This document shows positions 7,458-16,156 of a stretch of DNA of 45,467 nt, in pieces. The stretch is taken from the NCBI GenBank assembly GCA_024226535.1, contig JAAELP010000218.1:1-45467 (forward strand), in the 5' to 3' direction. Numbering within the stretch: position 1 is the first letter of the stretch; the number at the start of each line of letters is the position of its first letter. The position numbers and the translations under genes are program-made. This DNA comes from Planctomycetota bacterium. GTDB taxonomy: Bacteria > Planctomycetota > Phycisphaerae > Phycisphaerales > SM1A02. The notes under the pieces are model-generated. The model made no database searches. It was not told the origin of the DNA and saw nothing but the letters and a program-made list of their open reading frames with translations.

Positions 7458-9443
7458 ATGGGCAAACCGGTTCCGATTCGCCGAAGCATGCTGCGGAGCC
7501 TCGTGATCGTGATCGTCGTTCTCGGCGGCACGATCCTGGCGATGACGTTCCTCGGCGCCCGCACGGCGGTGCGCACGCTGTCGGCGGGACTGATCGACCG
7601 CACCGTGCAGGAGATCGACGCGCGGCTGGACGGTTTCTTCCGACCGATCGCGGACCAGTTGCAGGTCCTGCGTACGCTCGGCGAGCGCGGCCTGCTGCCC
7701 GTCGACGATCCCGAGCGGCTCGACGAGATGCTCGGAGCCGTGATCGACCAGCATCGCAACGTCTCCTCCGTGCTGATCGCCGACGAGCGGGGACGCGAGC
7801 ACATGCTCCTGCGGGTGGGCGACGACTGGTCGAGCCGGCAGACGCGGCGCGACCAGTGGGGCGACGAGACGCGATGGCGGCGGTGGTCGGAGAAGGATCG
7901 CAACCCGGTCGCGTCGCGCCAATCCCTCGACTACGACCCGCGGAACCGCCTCTGGTTCAGCGGCGCGCTGCGGGCCGTGGACGGCACCGCGTGGACGGCG
8001 CCATACCCGTTCTACACCACGCGGGAGCCGGGCATCACGGCCTCGACGAGCTACGAGGATGCCGACGGCATCGTGCACGTAGTGGGCATCGACGTAATGC
8101 TCAGAGAGATCACCGCATTCACGCGCGCCTTGCGCGTGAGCGAGCGGGGCATGGTCTTCGTGCTCAGCGACATTGCCGACGGGCTCCGGATCATCGGGCT
8201 GCCGGCGCACGCTCGCTACGACGATCCCGAGCACCGGCAGGCCGACCTGCTCAAGAAGCCCGCGGAGATCGGCATCGACGTGGCGCAGGACGCCGCGGCG
8301 GAGTTCCCCTCCGATCGGCCACCGCCGATCGAGCCCCAGATGTTCGCCAGCGGCGGGGAACAGTGGTGGGGGCAGGTGCGCCCGTACTCGCTCGACTCCG
8401 AGCAGCAGCTCTGGATCGCGGTCGTCGTGCCCAACGCCGACCTGGTCGGCGGGCTTGCGACGCTCCGGCTCTGGATCATCGTGGTCACGTTCGCCGCCCT
8501 GATCGGCGCGGTCCTGCTCGCGCGGAAGCTCGCGCTGCGGTACAGCGAGCCGGTCGAGGAGTTGGTGCAACGCAGCGAGCGCATCGCCCAGGGGAATCTC
8601 GCCGCCGCCGATCCCGTCGCGACGAAGGTCGCGGAAGTGCACCACCTCGCTTCGGCGCAGGAGCGCATGAAGATCGGTCTCCGGTCGCTCATGAAGATGG
8701 CGCGCGATCTTCAGCTCGCGCGGCAGATCCAGCAGAGCACGTTCCCGGAGAGGCTCCCCGAGTTACCCGGCTTCGAGCTGTACGCGTGGGCCGAGCCCGC
8801 GGAGGAGACCGGTGGCGACACGTACGATGCGATCGGGCTCGAGGATCCCGACGGCCACACGACGGGCGCGCTGCTCCTGCTCGCCGACGCGACCGGCCAC
8901 GGCGTGGGGGCGGCGCTGTCGGTGGCGGAGATCCGCGCCCTGCTCCGCATGGCCGTCCGCCTCGAGGGCGAGTTCGCCGACATCGTCCGGCACGTCAACG
9001 AGCAACTCTACGAGGATCTCCCGCCCGAGCGGTTCATCACGACGTGGTTGGCCCGCCTCGACGCACCGACGGCGATCCTCACGTGCTTCAGCGCGGGACA
9101 GGCCCCCCTGCTGCACTACCGCCGTGCCGACGACACAGTCCATCGCGCCTCCGCGGACACGCCGCCGCTCGGGATCATCCCCGACATCGAGATCGAGGTC
9201 GGGCCGCCCGTCAAGCTCGAGCCGGGCGACATCTACGCGGTGCTCTCCGACGGCTTCTTCGAGGCGGCGGGGCCGGATGGAGAGCTGTTCGGCACGGCGC
9301 GTGTCGAAGAGCTGATCCGCCGCGACCACGACGCGACGCCCGAGGCGATCATCGACGCCGTGCGCGCCGAGATCGAGACATTCACCCACGGCGCGCCGGC
9401 CGACGACGACCGCACGGCGCTGATCATCAAACGCGCGAGGTGA
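7458..9443 (+). CDS. Membrane sensor PP2C-type serine phosphatase (RsbU-like)
   Basis: Likely dephosphorylates an anti-sigma antagonist or similar phosphoprotein in response to an external signal; 661 aa. A first membrane helix (LRSLVIVIVVLGGTILAMTF) is followed by an extracytoplasmic region of about 290 residues resembling a dCache sensor, including WFSGALRAVDGTAWTAPYPF. A second helix near residues 334-355, a HAMP linker and the motif ARDLQLARQIQQSTFPE come next. The SpoIIE/PP2C domain has GGDTYDAIGL, LLLADATGHGVGAAL, YAVLSDGFFEA and DDRTALII, which keep the metal-binding aspartates. GGDTYD replaces the more usual GGDFYD. The gene sits between, and opposite to, two subunits of a peptide transporter. 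Confidence 0.9.
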   Translation: MGKPVPIRRSMLRSLVIVIVVLGGTILAMTFLGARTAVRTLSAGLIDRTVQEIDARLDGFFRPIADQLQVLRTLGERGLLPVDDPERLDEMLGAVIDQHRNVSSVLIADERGREHMLLRVGDDWSSRQTRRDQWGDETRWRRWSEKDRNPVASRQSLDYDPRNRLWFSGALRAVDGTAWTAPYPFYTTREPGITASTSYEDADGIVHVVGIDVMLREITAFTRALRVSERGMVFVLSDIADGLRIIGLPAHARYDDPEHRQADLLKKPAEIGIDVAQDAAAEFPSDRPPPIEPQMFASGGEQWWGQVRPYSLDSEQQLWIAVVVPNADLVGGLATLRLWIIVVTFAALIGAVLLARKLALRYSEPVEELVQRSERIAQGNLAAADPVATKVAEVHHLASAQERMKIGLRSLMKMARDLQLARQIQQSTFPERLPELPGFELYAWAEPAEETGGDTYDAIGLEDPDGHTTGALLLLADATGHGVGAALSVAEIRALLRMAVRLEGEFADIVRHVNEQLYEDLPPERFITTWLARLDAPTAILTCFSAGQAPLLHYRRADDTVHRASADTPPLGIIPDIEIEVGPPVKLEPGDIYAVLSDGFFEAAGPDGELFGTARVEELIRRDHDATPEAIIDAVRAEIETFTHGAPADDDRTALIIKRAR

Positions 9444-9471
9444 GCAGACCGACGCGGCCTTGCCCTCCGGG

Positions 9472-9519
9472 CAAGACCACGGCACCCGAAGAAGGTGCCC
9501 AAAGGGTGCCGTGGTCTTG
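9472..9519. terminator. Hairpin between convergent genes
   Basis: A perfect 16-bp stem (9472-9487 with 9504-9519) has a 16-nt loop that can itself pair (GGCACC with GGTGCC). It lies between the convergent phosphatase and permease genes and could terminate both. There is no long T tract on either side, so Rho-independent action is not certain. Confidence 0.55.
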
Positions 9520-9536
9520 GCGAAGCCAAGGCCGCG
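9510..9536. repeat. 27-nt dispersed hairpin repeat, copy 1
   Basis: A 27-nt stretch identical to 37206-37232. It folds as GGTCTTGGC-GAA-GCCAAGGCC, nine pairs with one G-T pair. Both copies are intergenic. Confidence 0.85.
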
Positions 9537-9550
9537 CGCCGTGTGCGTCC

Positions 9551-10561
9551 TCAGATCGCCCGCCGGCGCGGGTCGAGCGCCTCGCGCAGTCCCTCGCCGA
9601 CGAAGTTCAGGGCGAGCAGCGTCAGACCGATGAACAGGCACGGCCAGAGCAGGAGCCACCAGCGCGAACGCACGATGTTCAGCTCGTTGAGCCCGGCGGC
9701 GGCGAGGTTTCCCCAGCTCGGGAGCGGCTCCTTGACGCCGATTCCGAGGAAGCTGAGGAATGACTCGGTGAGGATCGCGTTCGGCACCGTGAGCGTGGCG
9801 TAGACGATGATGGGGCCGAGCAGGTTCGGCAGCAGGTGGATGAAGAACTGCCGTGGCAGCGACACGCCGGTCGCGCGGCACGCCTCCATGAACGGTTGCT
9901 GCTTCAGGCTGAGCACCTGGCCGCGGATGACGCGGGCCATCGTGAGCCACGTCACGCCGCCGATCGCGATGAGCAGCGTGAGCACGTTGACCAGTTGGCG
10001 CATGCCGGTGGACAGGTCGAACCCGCCGCGCTCCAGCAACCCGTCCACGGCGACCGCGAGGAGCACCACCAGCAGAATGTTCGGAAGGCCGAAGAGGATG
10101 TCGACGATGCGCATCATCGCCGCGTCGACGCGTCCACCGAAGTACCCCGACACCGTCCCGTACGCGGTCCCGATGAGCACGGCCACGAGCGCGGCGGCGA
10201 CCCCGATCCCCAGGCTCAGCCCCCCGCCGGCCAGACACCGCAGGAACAGGTCGCGTCCGAGCCGATCGGTGCCCAACACGTGCGAGCCGTCCGAGTCCGG
10301 GGCCGCTTCGGGCACGGACCACCACGACGGCGGGAACAGCGCCTCCTCGGGGTTCATCGCCTCGAAGCGTCGCGGCGGTGTGCCACGCGGCGCGACGCCC
10401 TCGGCGGTGATCTCCTCGGACTCGCGGCTGAGCGTATAGGGCAGCGTCGCCAGGCAGGCGACGAGCATGAGCGTCACGATGACGACGCCGGCCCATCCCG
10501 TGGGCCCGAACGCGCGCCATCCGCGTCGCCGCGGCGCGGCCGGATTCAGCACGTCGGCCAT
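9551..10561 (-). CDS. Dipeptide/oligopeptide ABC transporter permease (DppC/OppC)
   Basis: Inner-membrane permease of a peptide importer, 336 aa. An N-terminal helix (GWAGVVIVTLMLVACLATLP) is followed by a periplasmic insert and the OppC motif HVLGTDRLGRDLFLRCLAGG. Five further helices include the EAA-type cytoplasmic loop FMEACRATGVSLPRQFFIHLLP. The C-terminus LNFVGEGLREALDPR is classic for the family. No OppB-type permease, substrate-binding protein or OppF ATPase lies next to it in the window. The ATPase partner at 6309-7415 is separated from it by the phosphatase gene. Confidence 0.92.
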   Translation of the reverse strand: MADVLNPAAPRRRGWRAFGPTGWAGVVIVTLMLVACLATLPYTLSRESEEITAEGVAPRGTPPRRFEAMNPEEALFPPSWWSVPEAAPDSDGSHVLGTDRLGRDLFLRCLAGGGLSLGIGVAAALVAVLIGTAYGTVSGYFGGRVDAAMMRIVDILFGLPNILLVVLLAVAVDGLLERGGFDLSTGMRQLVNVLTLLIAIGGVTWLTMARVIRGQVLSLKQQPFMEACRATGVSLPRQFFIHLLPNLLGPIIVYATLTVPNAILTESFLSFLGIGVKEPLPSWGNLAAAGLNELNIVRSRWWLLLWPCLFIGLTLLALNFVGEGLREALDPRRRAI

Positions 10562-10613
10562 GGGGGGTCATCGTACCGGAACCGACTGCGAGACGAAGCC
10601 CGCCGACGCCGCC

Positions 10614-11453
10614 CTACTCCTTCGGCAACGAGCTGAGCTTCAGGTCCTTTGTCGGACGCCCGCTCGAGGGGGCATCCCGGAGCATCTGGGCGATCTGCTC
10701 GTCGACGATCTCGTCGATGTGGCTGCTCAGGTACTCGCGCTCGGCCGCGACCTCGTCCTCGAGACGCTTCAGCGCGTCCTGGAGCCGGCAAACGTACTCG
10801 TCGCGGGCCTGGTGGCGGAAGGCGAAGAGCATCCTGAGCTGCGCCTGGAGCTTGCTCTTGATGAGCTCGAACTTCTCCGGTGGCCCGGTGCGGTATGCTT
10901 CGCGCAGCTCCTTGCGCAGCCGGTTGACCACAGACTCGACCTTCAGCTCCACGAGCTTGAGCTGGTAGAGGTTCGGGTCCTTCTCCTTGAGCGCGATCAG
11001 GTCGAAGAGCCGGTGCGCGTGGAGCAACTTGTGCTCCAGTTGCTTCTCGTCCTTGTTGCGCAGCTCGTCGAACTTCCCGGCAATCGAAGGATCGATGTCC
11101 TTCACGATGCCGAGGAGCTTGTCCGTCATCTCCGGCGTGAGCTTCCGCGGGATCACGCGTGTCGGCCGCTTGAGGAACGGCTGGCTCCACGCCTCCGGCG
11201 ACTGGAGCAGGCGCTGCGACGAGGGATGCGGCGCCGGCTGCTTCGCCTCGCGCGCGGGCGCGTCCGTGCTGTCTTCAGGCTGCGTGTCCTGCGGATCCGC
11301 GGCGAGAGGCAGGATCCCGGCGAGATCCGGCGCGACGTCGCGCAACGCCGATGGCGACGCTTCGGCCGGGCTCACGCCGCCGCTGTGTCCGAGCAGCGCC
11401 AAGACGACCGCCGCCGCTCCCACCAGGAGGATTCCGGGCATCGTTGCCTTCAT
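10614..11453 (-). CDS. Secreted helical protein of unknown function in a sigma-factor operon
   Basis: I do not recognise a family. The 279-aa product has a signal-like N-terminus (MPGILLVGAAAVVLALLGHS) and a Pro/Ala-rich linker to about residue 90. Then comes a long, charged, mostly helical region rich in Lys, Glu and Leu (ELRNKDEKQLEHKLLHAHRL), with likely coiled coil through residues 130-250. It is the last gene after the ECF sigma factor and the small membrane protein, so it may be a periplasmic part of the same signalling pathway. The ATG at 11453 was preferred because GGAG lies 8 nt upstream; a GTG two codons earlier is also possible. Confidence 0.6.
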   Translation of the reverse strand: MKATMPGILLVGAAAVVLALLGHSGGVSPAEASPSALRDVAPDLAGILPLAADPQDTQPEDSTDAPAREAKQPAPHPSSQRLLQSPEAWSQPFLKRPTRVIPRKLTPEMTDKLLGIVKDIDPSIAGKFDELRNKDEKQLEHKLLHAHRLFDLIALKEKDPNLYQLKLVELKVESVVNRLRKELREAYRTGPPEKFELIKSKLQAQLRMLFAFRHQARDEYVCRLQDALKRLEDEVAAEREYLSSHIDEIVDEQIAQMLRDAPSSGRPTKDLKLSSLPKE

Positions 11454-11493
11454 TGTCACGGCTCCATCCGCGAGGCCAGTGGCCGGTCCGCAC

Positions 11494-12021
11494 TCACATC
11501 TCGTCGTCGAAAATCGCCAGATCCGACAGTGACATCGTCATGGTGTCGAAATAGGCGGCGACGGGAGCGTCGAATTCCGCCTCCGGATCGTCCGAGAGCC
11601 AGCTCACGTCGACCACGACGGCTCCGCTGGCCGGGAGGGGTTTCGTCGACGCCGGGCCCCGAAGGACCCAGACGGCCACCGTGCACGCGAGACCCAGGCA
11701 CGCCGCGGCTGCGAGCCGGCTCCAGCCGATGCGGCCGAGCACGGCCGAGCCGCCCGGGACGAGCCGGTGGGGGTGAACGGCTCGTTGACTCGCGGCTCGC
11801 CGGGGGGAGGACGAGCCGGCGAGGGCAGGTTCCCGGGTGGTTTCGATCTCGGCTCGCACCGCGGCCATCACGCGATGCTCGAGGTCGGCATCGGCGCGAC
11901 GCAACTGGCCCGCGGCCCAGTGTTCGATGAGACGATCAGCCTCGTGCAGTTCGGCCTCGAAGTCGGCCGGGAGGGCATCCGGGCGCGGGTGTTGGTGCGG
12001 GAAGGGAGTCATGGGGTTCAT
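11494..12021 (-). CDS. Putative anti-sigma factor-like membrane protein
   Basis: Single-pass membrane protein of 175 aa encoded just after an ECF sigma factor. Its cytoplasmic N-terminus is helical and acidic (DFEAELHEADRLIEHWAAGQ). One membrane segment lies near residue 110 (LAAAACLGLACTVAVWVL), and the C-terminal tail is short and acidic. Its position and topology fit an anti-sigma factor, but I see no zinc-binding HxxxCxxC motif, so it would not be a ZAS-type protein. The ATG at 12021 has GGAGG 3 nt upstream; an ATG three codons later would have more normal spacing. Stop and start are 46 nt from the sigma gene. Confidence 0.6.
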   Translation of the reverse strand: MNPMTPFPHQHPRPDALPADFEAELHEADRLIEHWAAGQLRRADADLEHRVMAAVRAEIETTREPALAGSSSPRRAASQRAVHPHRLVPGGSAVLGRIGWSRLAAAACLGLACTVAVWVLRGPASTKPLPASGAVVVDVSWLSDDPEAEFDAPVAAYFDTMTMSLSDLAIFDDEM

Positions 12022-12067
12022 CGTCCTCCGGATCAACGCCCGAGGCGCCGGTCCATTGCGTCCATTG

Positions 12068-12658
12068 TCAGGTCTTCGATTCCTCGTCCCCGTCCACCCC
12101 CTGATCGGCCTCCATGAGGGTCCTGAGCTTCTTCAGGGCCCGATGCTGGCGGGCGAGGACCGTCCCCAGGGGCTGCTCGAGAAGGTCCGCGATCTGACGA
12201 AAGCTCAGCCCGCCGATGTGACGGAGGTGGACGATCTGCCGATCGGCATCCGATAACTTCGCCAGGGCCCGCTGGAGCTGAGCTGACTGGACGGGATCGG
12301 CGCCGGACGGCTCGGGTGTCGCCCCGGCCCCGATGAGGCCGGTGAGCGTCTCGTCCTCGACCGGGGTCGCCTGCCGCTTGCGACGCCGCATCTCGTCGCG
12401 GAGCCGGTTCATCGCGATGTGGAAGAGCCAGGACTCGAAGCGCCCCTGCTCGGTGTAGCTGGCGATCTTCGAGACGATCGTGCAGAACGTCGACTGCGTG
12501 ATCTCCTCGGCGAGATCCGCGTTGCCGCACGAGACGCGGATGAGCCCGAAGACGCGCCGGCTGTAGGCGTCGACGATGACGCGCCAAGCCTCCTCGTCAC
12601 CCTCGGCCGCCCGGCGGAGGGTCTCCTGGAAGTACTCCTTGTCGAGGGGCTGGGGCAT
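12068..12658 (-). CDS. ECF-family RNA polymerase sigma factor
   Basis: Alternative sigma factor of 196 aa. Region 2 is clear (YSRRVFGLIRVSCGNADLAEEITQ continuing to GRFESWLFHIAMNRLRDEMR). So is region 4, with a helix-turn-helix (LSFRQIADLLEQPLGTVLARQHRALKKLR). A linker of about 45 residues joins them. A TACACT -10 box at 12677-12682 on the minus strand implies a 5' leader of about 12 nt. It is the first gene of a three-gene unit with a membrane protein and a secreted helical protein. Its regulon cannot be deduced here. Confidence 0.92.
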   Translation of the reverse strand: MPQPLDKEYFQETLRRAAEGDEEAWRVIVDAYSRRVFGLIRVSCGNADLAEEITQSTFCTIVSKIASYTEQGRFESWLFHIAMNRLRDEMRRRKRQATPVEDETLTGLIGAGATPEPSGADPVQSAQLQRALAKLSDADRQIVHLRHIGGLSFRQIADLLEQPLGTVLARQHRALKKLRTLMEADQGVDGDEESKT

Positions 12659-12676
12659 GGGGCTTCAGCGACGCAG

Positions 12677-12682
12677 AGTGTA
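12677..12682 (-). promoter_or_regulatory. -10 box of the sigma-factor operon
   Basis: TACACT on the minus strand, 18 nt before the ATG. Unlike many neighbours this one leaves a short 5' leader. Confidence 0.4.
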
Positions 12683-12740
12683 GTCTTCCGGGGAGCGGGC
12701 GATGGTCTCATCCCTGTCGGCACAGGCCTCCGCAGGGGCT

Positions 12741-12746
12741 TACAAT
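12741..12746 (+). promoter_or_regulatory. -10 box of the CaCA exchanger gene
   Basis: TACAAT, 9 nt before the GTG at 12756. This supports GTG as the real start and a near-leaderless mRNA. Confidence 0.5.
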
Positions 12747-12755
12747 CGCCGCCCC

Positions 12756-13757
12756 GTGCAGTTCCTCCAGAGCATCCCCGCCCCGATCACGTTCATCCTG
12801 GGGATGCTCCTGCTCGTCGGCGGCGGCAAATGGCTCGTCGACGGCGCGGTCGGGCTCGCGCGGCGCTTCGGGCTGTCCACCCTCTGGATCGGCCTGACGC
12901 TGGTCGCCGTCGGGACGAGCGCCCCGGAACTTGCGTTCAACGTGATCGCGGGGATCGGCGGAAGCACCGGGCTGTGCTTCGGCAACATCGTTGGTTCCAA
13001 CATCGCCAACCTCACGCTCGTGCTCGGCGTGGCGGCCATGGTGCGCGGGCTGAGCGTGCACAGTCGCGTGATCCAGAAAGAACTGCCGCTGCTGCTCGCG
13101 GCGTCGGTCACCCTGCTGGCGATGGCCTACGCGCCGCTGCACGTGGTGGTCGGCGACGCACCGGTGCCGGGGTTCGCCCGGATCGACGGGATCATCCTGC
13201 TCGTCGCGCTCGGCGGCATGCTCTGGCTCTGGTTCCGGCTGGCGAGACAGGATCGAGCCGACCCGCTCGTGCGCGAAGCGGTGCAGGAGACGGTCGAGGA
13301 GCCGATCCCCGCGCTCCCGATTGCGATCCTGGGAATCGCCGGCGGCCTGGTGGCGCTGGCCTGCGGCGGCAAGCTCGCCGAGGTCGGCGCGGTCGGCATC
13401 GCCTCGTCGCTGGGCGTACCGGAGTCGCTGATCGGGCTGACGATCGTGGCCCTGGCGACGAGCCTGCCGGAGTTGGTCACGTCGATCATCGCGGCCCGCC
13501 GCGGCCACGGCGACCTCGCCGTCGGCAACGTCGTCGGCTCCAACATCATGAACATCCTGCTCGTGCTCGGAACGACCGCGACGATCCAGCCCGTGCCGAT
13601 GCCGATGCCGTGGGGCGGCTGGGACCTGCTCCTCGCGATCGTCGCAACGCTGCTGCTGCTGCCGATCGCCGTCACGCAGGAGACGATCAAACGACGCGAG
13701 GGCATCGTGCTGCTCGCCGCCTACGTCGGGTACATCACGTTCACGGTGGTGCGCTGA
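12756..13757 (+). CDS. Calcium/sodium antiporter (YrbG/CaCA family)
   Basis: Inner-membrane cation exchanger, likely Ca2+/Na+ or Ca2+/H+, 333 aa. Two inverted Na_Ca_ex repeats carry the alpha-motifs: VAVGTSAPELAFNVIAG with GNIVGSNIANLTLVLG, and VALATSLPELVTSIIAA with GNVVGSNIMNILLVLG. The ion-binding Glu residues in both PEL motifs are intact. About ten membrane helices are evident. The start is GTG because a TACAAT box sits just upstream and would exclude an in-frame ATG at 12702. Confidence 0.92.
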   Translation: MQFLQSIPAPITFILGMLLLVGGGKWLVDGAVGLARRFGLSTLWIGLTLVAVGTSAPELAFNVIAGIGGSTGLCFGNIVGSNIANLTLVLGVAAMVRGLSVHSRVIQKELPLLLAASVTLLAMAYAPLHVVVGDAPVPGFARIDGIILLVALGGMLWLWFRLARQDRADPLVREAVQETVEEPIPALPIAILGIAGGLVALACGGKLAEVGAVGIASSLGVPESLIGLTIVALATSLPELVTSIIAARRGHGDLAVGNVVGSNIMNILLVLGTTATIQPVPMPMPWGGWDLLLAIVATLLLLPIAVTQETIKRREGIVLLAAYVGYITFTVVR

Positions 13758-13764
13758 ACCGCGC

Positions 13765-14946
13765 TCAACCGAGGATGCCGTACTCGTACGACGTCGAGAC
13801 GGCGCGGCCGTGCGCGAACCGGTCGACCGCGAAGAACGCGGGATCGAAGCTCCCTCCCTCGGCGCCGGTGATCAGCGCGGCAAGGCCGCACCCCACCGCC
13901 GGCCCCATCTTGAAGCCGTGGCCGCTGAAACCGGAGGCGAGGTAGAGCCCGGGGATGCCCTCGACGGCGCCGATGAGCGCGTGAGCATCGGGCGTGACGG
14001 TGTACAGCGCCGCGCAGCCGCCCCACGAGACCGCGTCGGCGTAGTGCGGCAGGCGATCGACGATGCGGTCACGGCACTCGGTGATGAACGCGTCGCTGAC
14101 GCCCTCGTCGTAGCGATCCGGATCGTCGACGACCGCGTCGCCGTCGTAGGCCATCTTGCCCACGCGCGTCCATCCAGCCATCTCCGGCTTCCAGTAGAGA
14201 CCGGTCAGCAGGTCGCCGCAGACGATCCGTTCCGGTCCCTGCACCTCCGGCGGTTTGAAGAACGCCTGCTCGGGCCGGATCGCGGTAAGCGGAACGTCGA
14301 TGCCGAGGCGTCGGCAGAGCCTGCCCGCCCACGGCCCGCCCGCGTTGACCACGACGTCGCTGGCGATCGTGTCGCCGTCGGCGAGCCGCACGCCGCGCAC
14401 GCCCGCGTCGCCGTCGACGAGCACGTCCACGACCTCGGCGCCCTCGCGTACGTCCACGCCACGCTCGCGGCCGAGTTCGGCCACGGCAGCCATCGCCGCC
14501 GCCGGATCCACGAAGCCCGACTCACGCTCGAAGGCGCCGATCGCGTCGGCTTCGAACCGGGCACGGGGCTCGAGATCCGTGAGCTGGAGGTGATCGAGGA
14601 CGTCGACATCCACCCCGAGCCCGCGCTGAAGAGCGACGTTGCCGTCGAGGGCGGCGCGATCGCCGGCGTGGCACGTGAAGAGCATGCCCGTCTGCCGGAA
14701 TCCGATGTCGCGACCGTACTGCTCGGTGAACTCGCGGTAGAACAGCAGGCTTTCCCGCGACATGCGCACCGTCGTCTCGTGCGAGTAGTGCTGACGCAGG
14801 ATCGCGCCGGACTTGCCGGACGAGCCGGCCCCGAGGTACCGCTTCTCGAGCAGCACAACGCGTCCGGCGCCCTGGTCGGCGAGGTGCAGGGCCGTGAAGA
14901 GGCCCATCACGCCGCCGCCGATCACGATGGCGTCGGCGGCGCTCAT
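13765..14946 (-). CDS. FAD-dependent oxidoreductase of the DAO family (operon with ATP-grasp and Cys-rich peptide)
   Basis: Oxidises an amine or amino-acid C-N bond, as sarcosine oxidase, glycine oxidase and D-amino-acid dehydrogenases do; 393 aa. The N-terminal dinucleotide-binding motif is VIGGGVMGLFTALHLADQG. The C-terminal FAD-binding region is LYTVTPDAHALIGAV followed by LYLASGFSGHGFKMGPAVG. This resembles monomeric sarcosine oxidase, but the cysteine that would hold FAD covalently is not at the exact position (GGCAALYT). The ATG overlaps the stop of the ATP-grasp gene (ATGA), so the two are translationally coupled. The substrate is unknown. In this context it may be the modified peptide, or an amino acid attached to or released from it; that is inference. 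Confidence 0.85.
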   Translation of the reverse strand: MSAADAIVIGGGVMGLFTALHLADQGAGRVVLLEKRYLGAGSSGKSGAILRQHYSHETTVRMSRESLLFYREFTEQYGRDIGFRQTGMLFTCHAGDRAALDGNVALQRGLGVDVDVLDHLQLTDLEPRARFEADAIGAFERESGFVDPAAAMAAVAELGRERGVDVREGAEVVDVLVDGDAGVRGVRLADGDTIASDVVVNAGGPWAGRLCRRLGIDVPLTAIRPEQAFFKPPEVQGPERIVCGDLLTGLYWKPEMAGWTRVGKMAYDGDAVVDDPDRYDEGVSDAFITECRDRIVDRLPHYADAVSWGGCAALYTVTPDAHALIGAVEGIPGLYLASGFSGHGFKMGPAVGCGLAALITGAEGGSFDPAFFAVDRFAHGRAVSTSYEYGILG

Positions 14947-16016
14947 GGTCGCCAGTCCCGCATGACGGTGCCGGCCAGCGCGCCGCCCCCCGCCACCGTG
15001 CGTTTCGCGATCTCCTTGCGGAGCTCGCGGGCGATGAAGTCGGTGAGCATGCTCATAGCGTCGACGCCGACGGATTCGCAGATGTCGTCGCGGTAGACCG
15101 ACGTGGCGTTGATGTCGATGAACCAGCGCGCGTCGTCGGCGGTCTCGAGGAACTCCACGCCACCGACGTCGAGGTGCGCCGCCCGCACGATCTCCCGCGC
15201 CTGGGCGACGGCGTCCGGAGCGATGTCCGGGTACGGCTCGAACTCGACGCGGGGCGCCTCGTGCCGATCGGGATCGGCCACGTGCCGCTCGCACGAATCG
15301 GCGGGGCAGAGGTTGTACGTGTTCGTTGGACGCACGCGCATCGCGTAGACCAGCTCGCCGTCGATGAACTCCGTCCGCACGATGGTACCGTCCCGGGAGA
15401 TCAGCTCCTCCTGGAGCAGCAGGAGATGATCGGGACCGAACAGCTCGCGGTCCTGGTCGCGGTCGAGCAGATCCAGCAGCGCTGCGCGGTCGGGCACGCG
15501 GCGAACGAACGCGCCGCTGCCGCCGCAGTTGGGCTTGAGGAACGCGGGGAACCGCAGGGCCGTCGACGCGCTGCGGATCTCCTCGTGATGGTTGAACAGG
15601 ACGGTGCGCGGCGTCGCGACCCCGATCCGCTGGAAGAGCAGTTGCTGGGCGATCTTGCTCGTCTCCAGGTGGAACGAGTCGCCGCCGTTGATGACGCGCC
15701 GGCCATGGGCGCGAAGCACGTCGAGCATCGTGCGGGCAAACGGAATGGCGGGCCCGTGTCCGCGCAGGTACGAGCTGGGGCTGACCCGGTTGAACACGAG
15801 CGGGTAGGCCGGGGGATCGTCGAGCAGCAGCGCCGCGTCGTGCATGCGGATCGCGTGATACGGGATCTCGCGCCGGTCCAGCTCGGCGAACATGTCGCCG
15901 AGCCACGCGTCGTTCTCGAACAGGACGGCGAGACGCGTCGCCTGCTCGGGATGGCGCCCGTCGGCGGAACGTCCCTCCTGCCGCGCGTCGGACGGATTGT
16001 GGTTGTGGTGTATCAC
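14943..16016 (-). CDS. ATP-grasp ligase, RimK-like (operon with Cys-rich peptide)
   Basis: ATP-dependent carboxylate-amine ligase of 357 aa; members activate a carboxylate as an acyl phosphate and join it to an amine. The pre-ATP-grasp part includes VFNRVSPSSYLRGHGPAIPF. The ATP-binding lysine and glycine-rich loop are FPAFLKPNCGGSGAFV near residue 160. The metal-binding end is DARWFIDINATSVYRDDI near residue 297. Similar folds include RimK, LysX and graspetide synthetases, but no close subfamily was recognised. The start is GTG at 16016, because an in-frame TGA lies four codons upstream. It follows the 28-codon Cys-rich peptide gene by 140 nt and overlaps the oxidoreductase gene downstream. 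Confidence 0.82.
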   Translation of the reverse strand: MIHHNHNPSDARQEGRSADGRHPEQATRLAVLFENDAWLGDMFAELDRREIPYHAIRMHDAALLLDDPPAYPLVFNRVSPSSYLRGHGPAIPFARTMLDVLRAHGRRVINGGDSFHLETSKIAQQLLFQRIGVATPRTVLFNHHEEIRSASTALRFPAFLKPNCGGSGAFVRRVPDRAALLDLLDRDQDRELFGPDHLLLLQEELISRDGTIVRTEFIDGELVYAMRVRPTNTYNLCPADSCERHVADPDRHEAPRVEFEPYPDIAPDAVAQAREIVRAAHLDVGGVEFLETADDARWFIDINATSVYRDDICESVGVDAMSMLTDFIARELRKEIAKRTVAGGGALAGTVMRDWRP

Positions 16017-16041
16017 GGCAGTTCTCGATCACGGATGACGA

Positions 16042-16064
16042 TCGCCGCGCGGCTATCGCGGCGA
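16042..16064 (-). other. Hairpin in the leader of the ATP-grasp gene
   Basis: Eight-base-pair stem (TCGCCGCG with CGCGGCGA) with a 7-nt loop, about 26 nt before the GTG of the ATP-grasp gene. No T tract follows, so it is not an intrinsic terminator. It could lower translation or separate expression of the peptide from that of the enzymes. Confidence 0.4.
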
Positions 16065-16156
16065 CTCGATTCGGGCGACAAGAGAGCGGTGCCGGGCGGC
16101 GCCGCTCGTGTCGAGGCTCGATGACGGAGTTGTTCAGCAGTTGTGCGAACCGGCGC

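Noticed and set aside
16042..16064. Intrinsic terminator between the Cys peptide and the ATP-grasp gene
   Set aside because: The stem is good but is followed by a mixed sequence without a T tract, so it was listed only as a hairpin.
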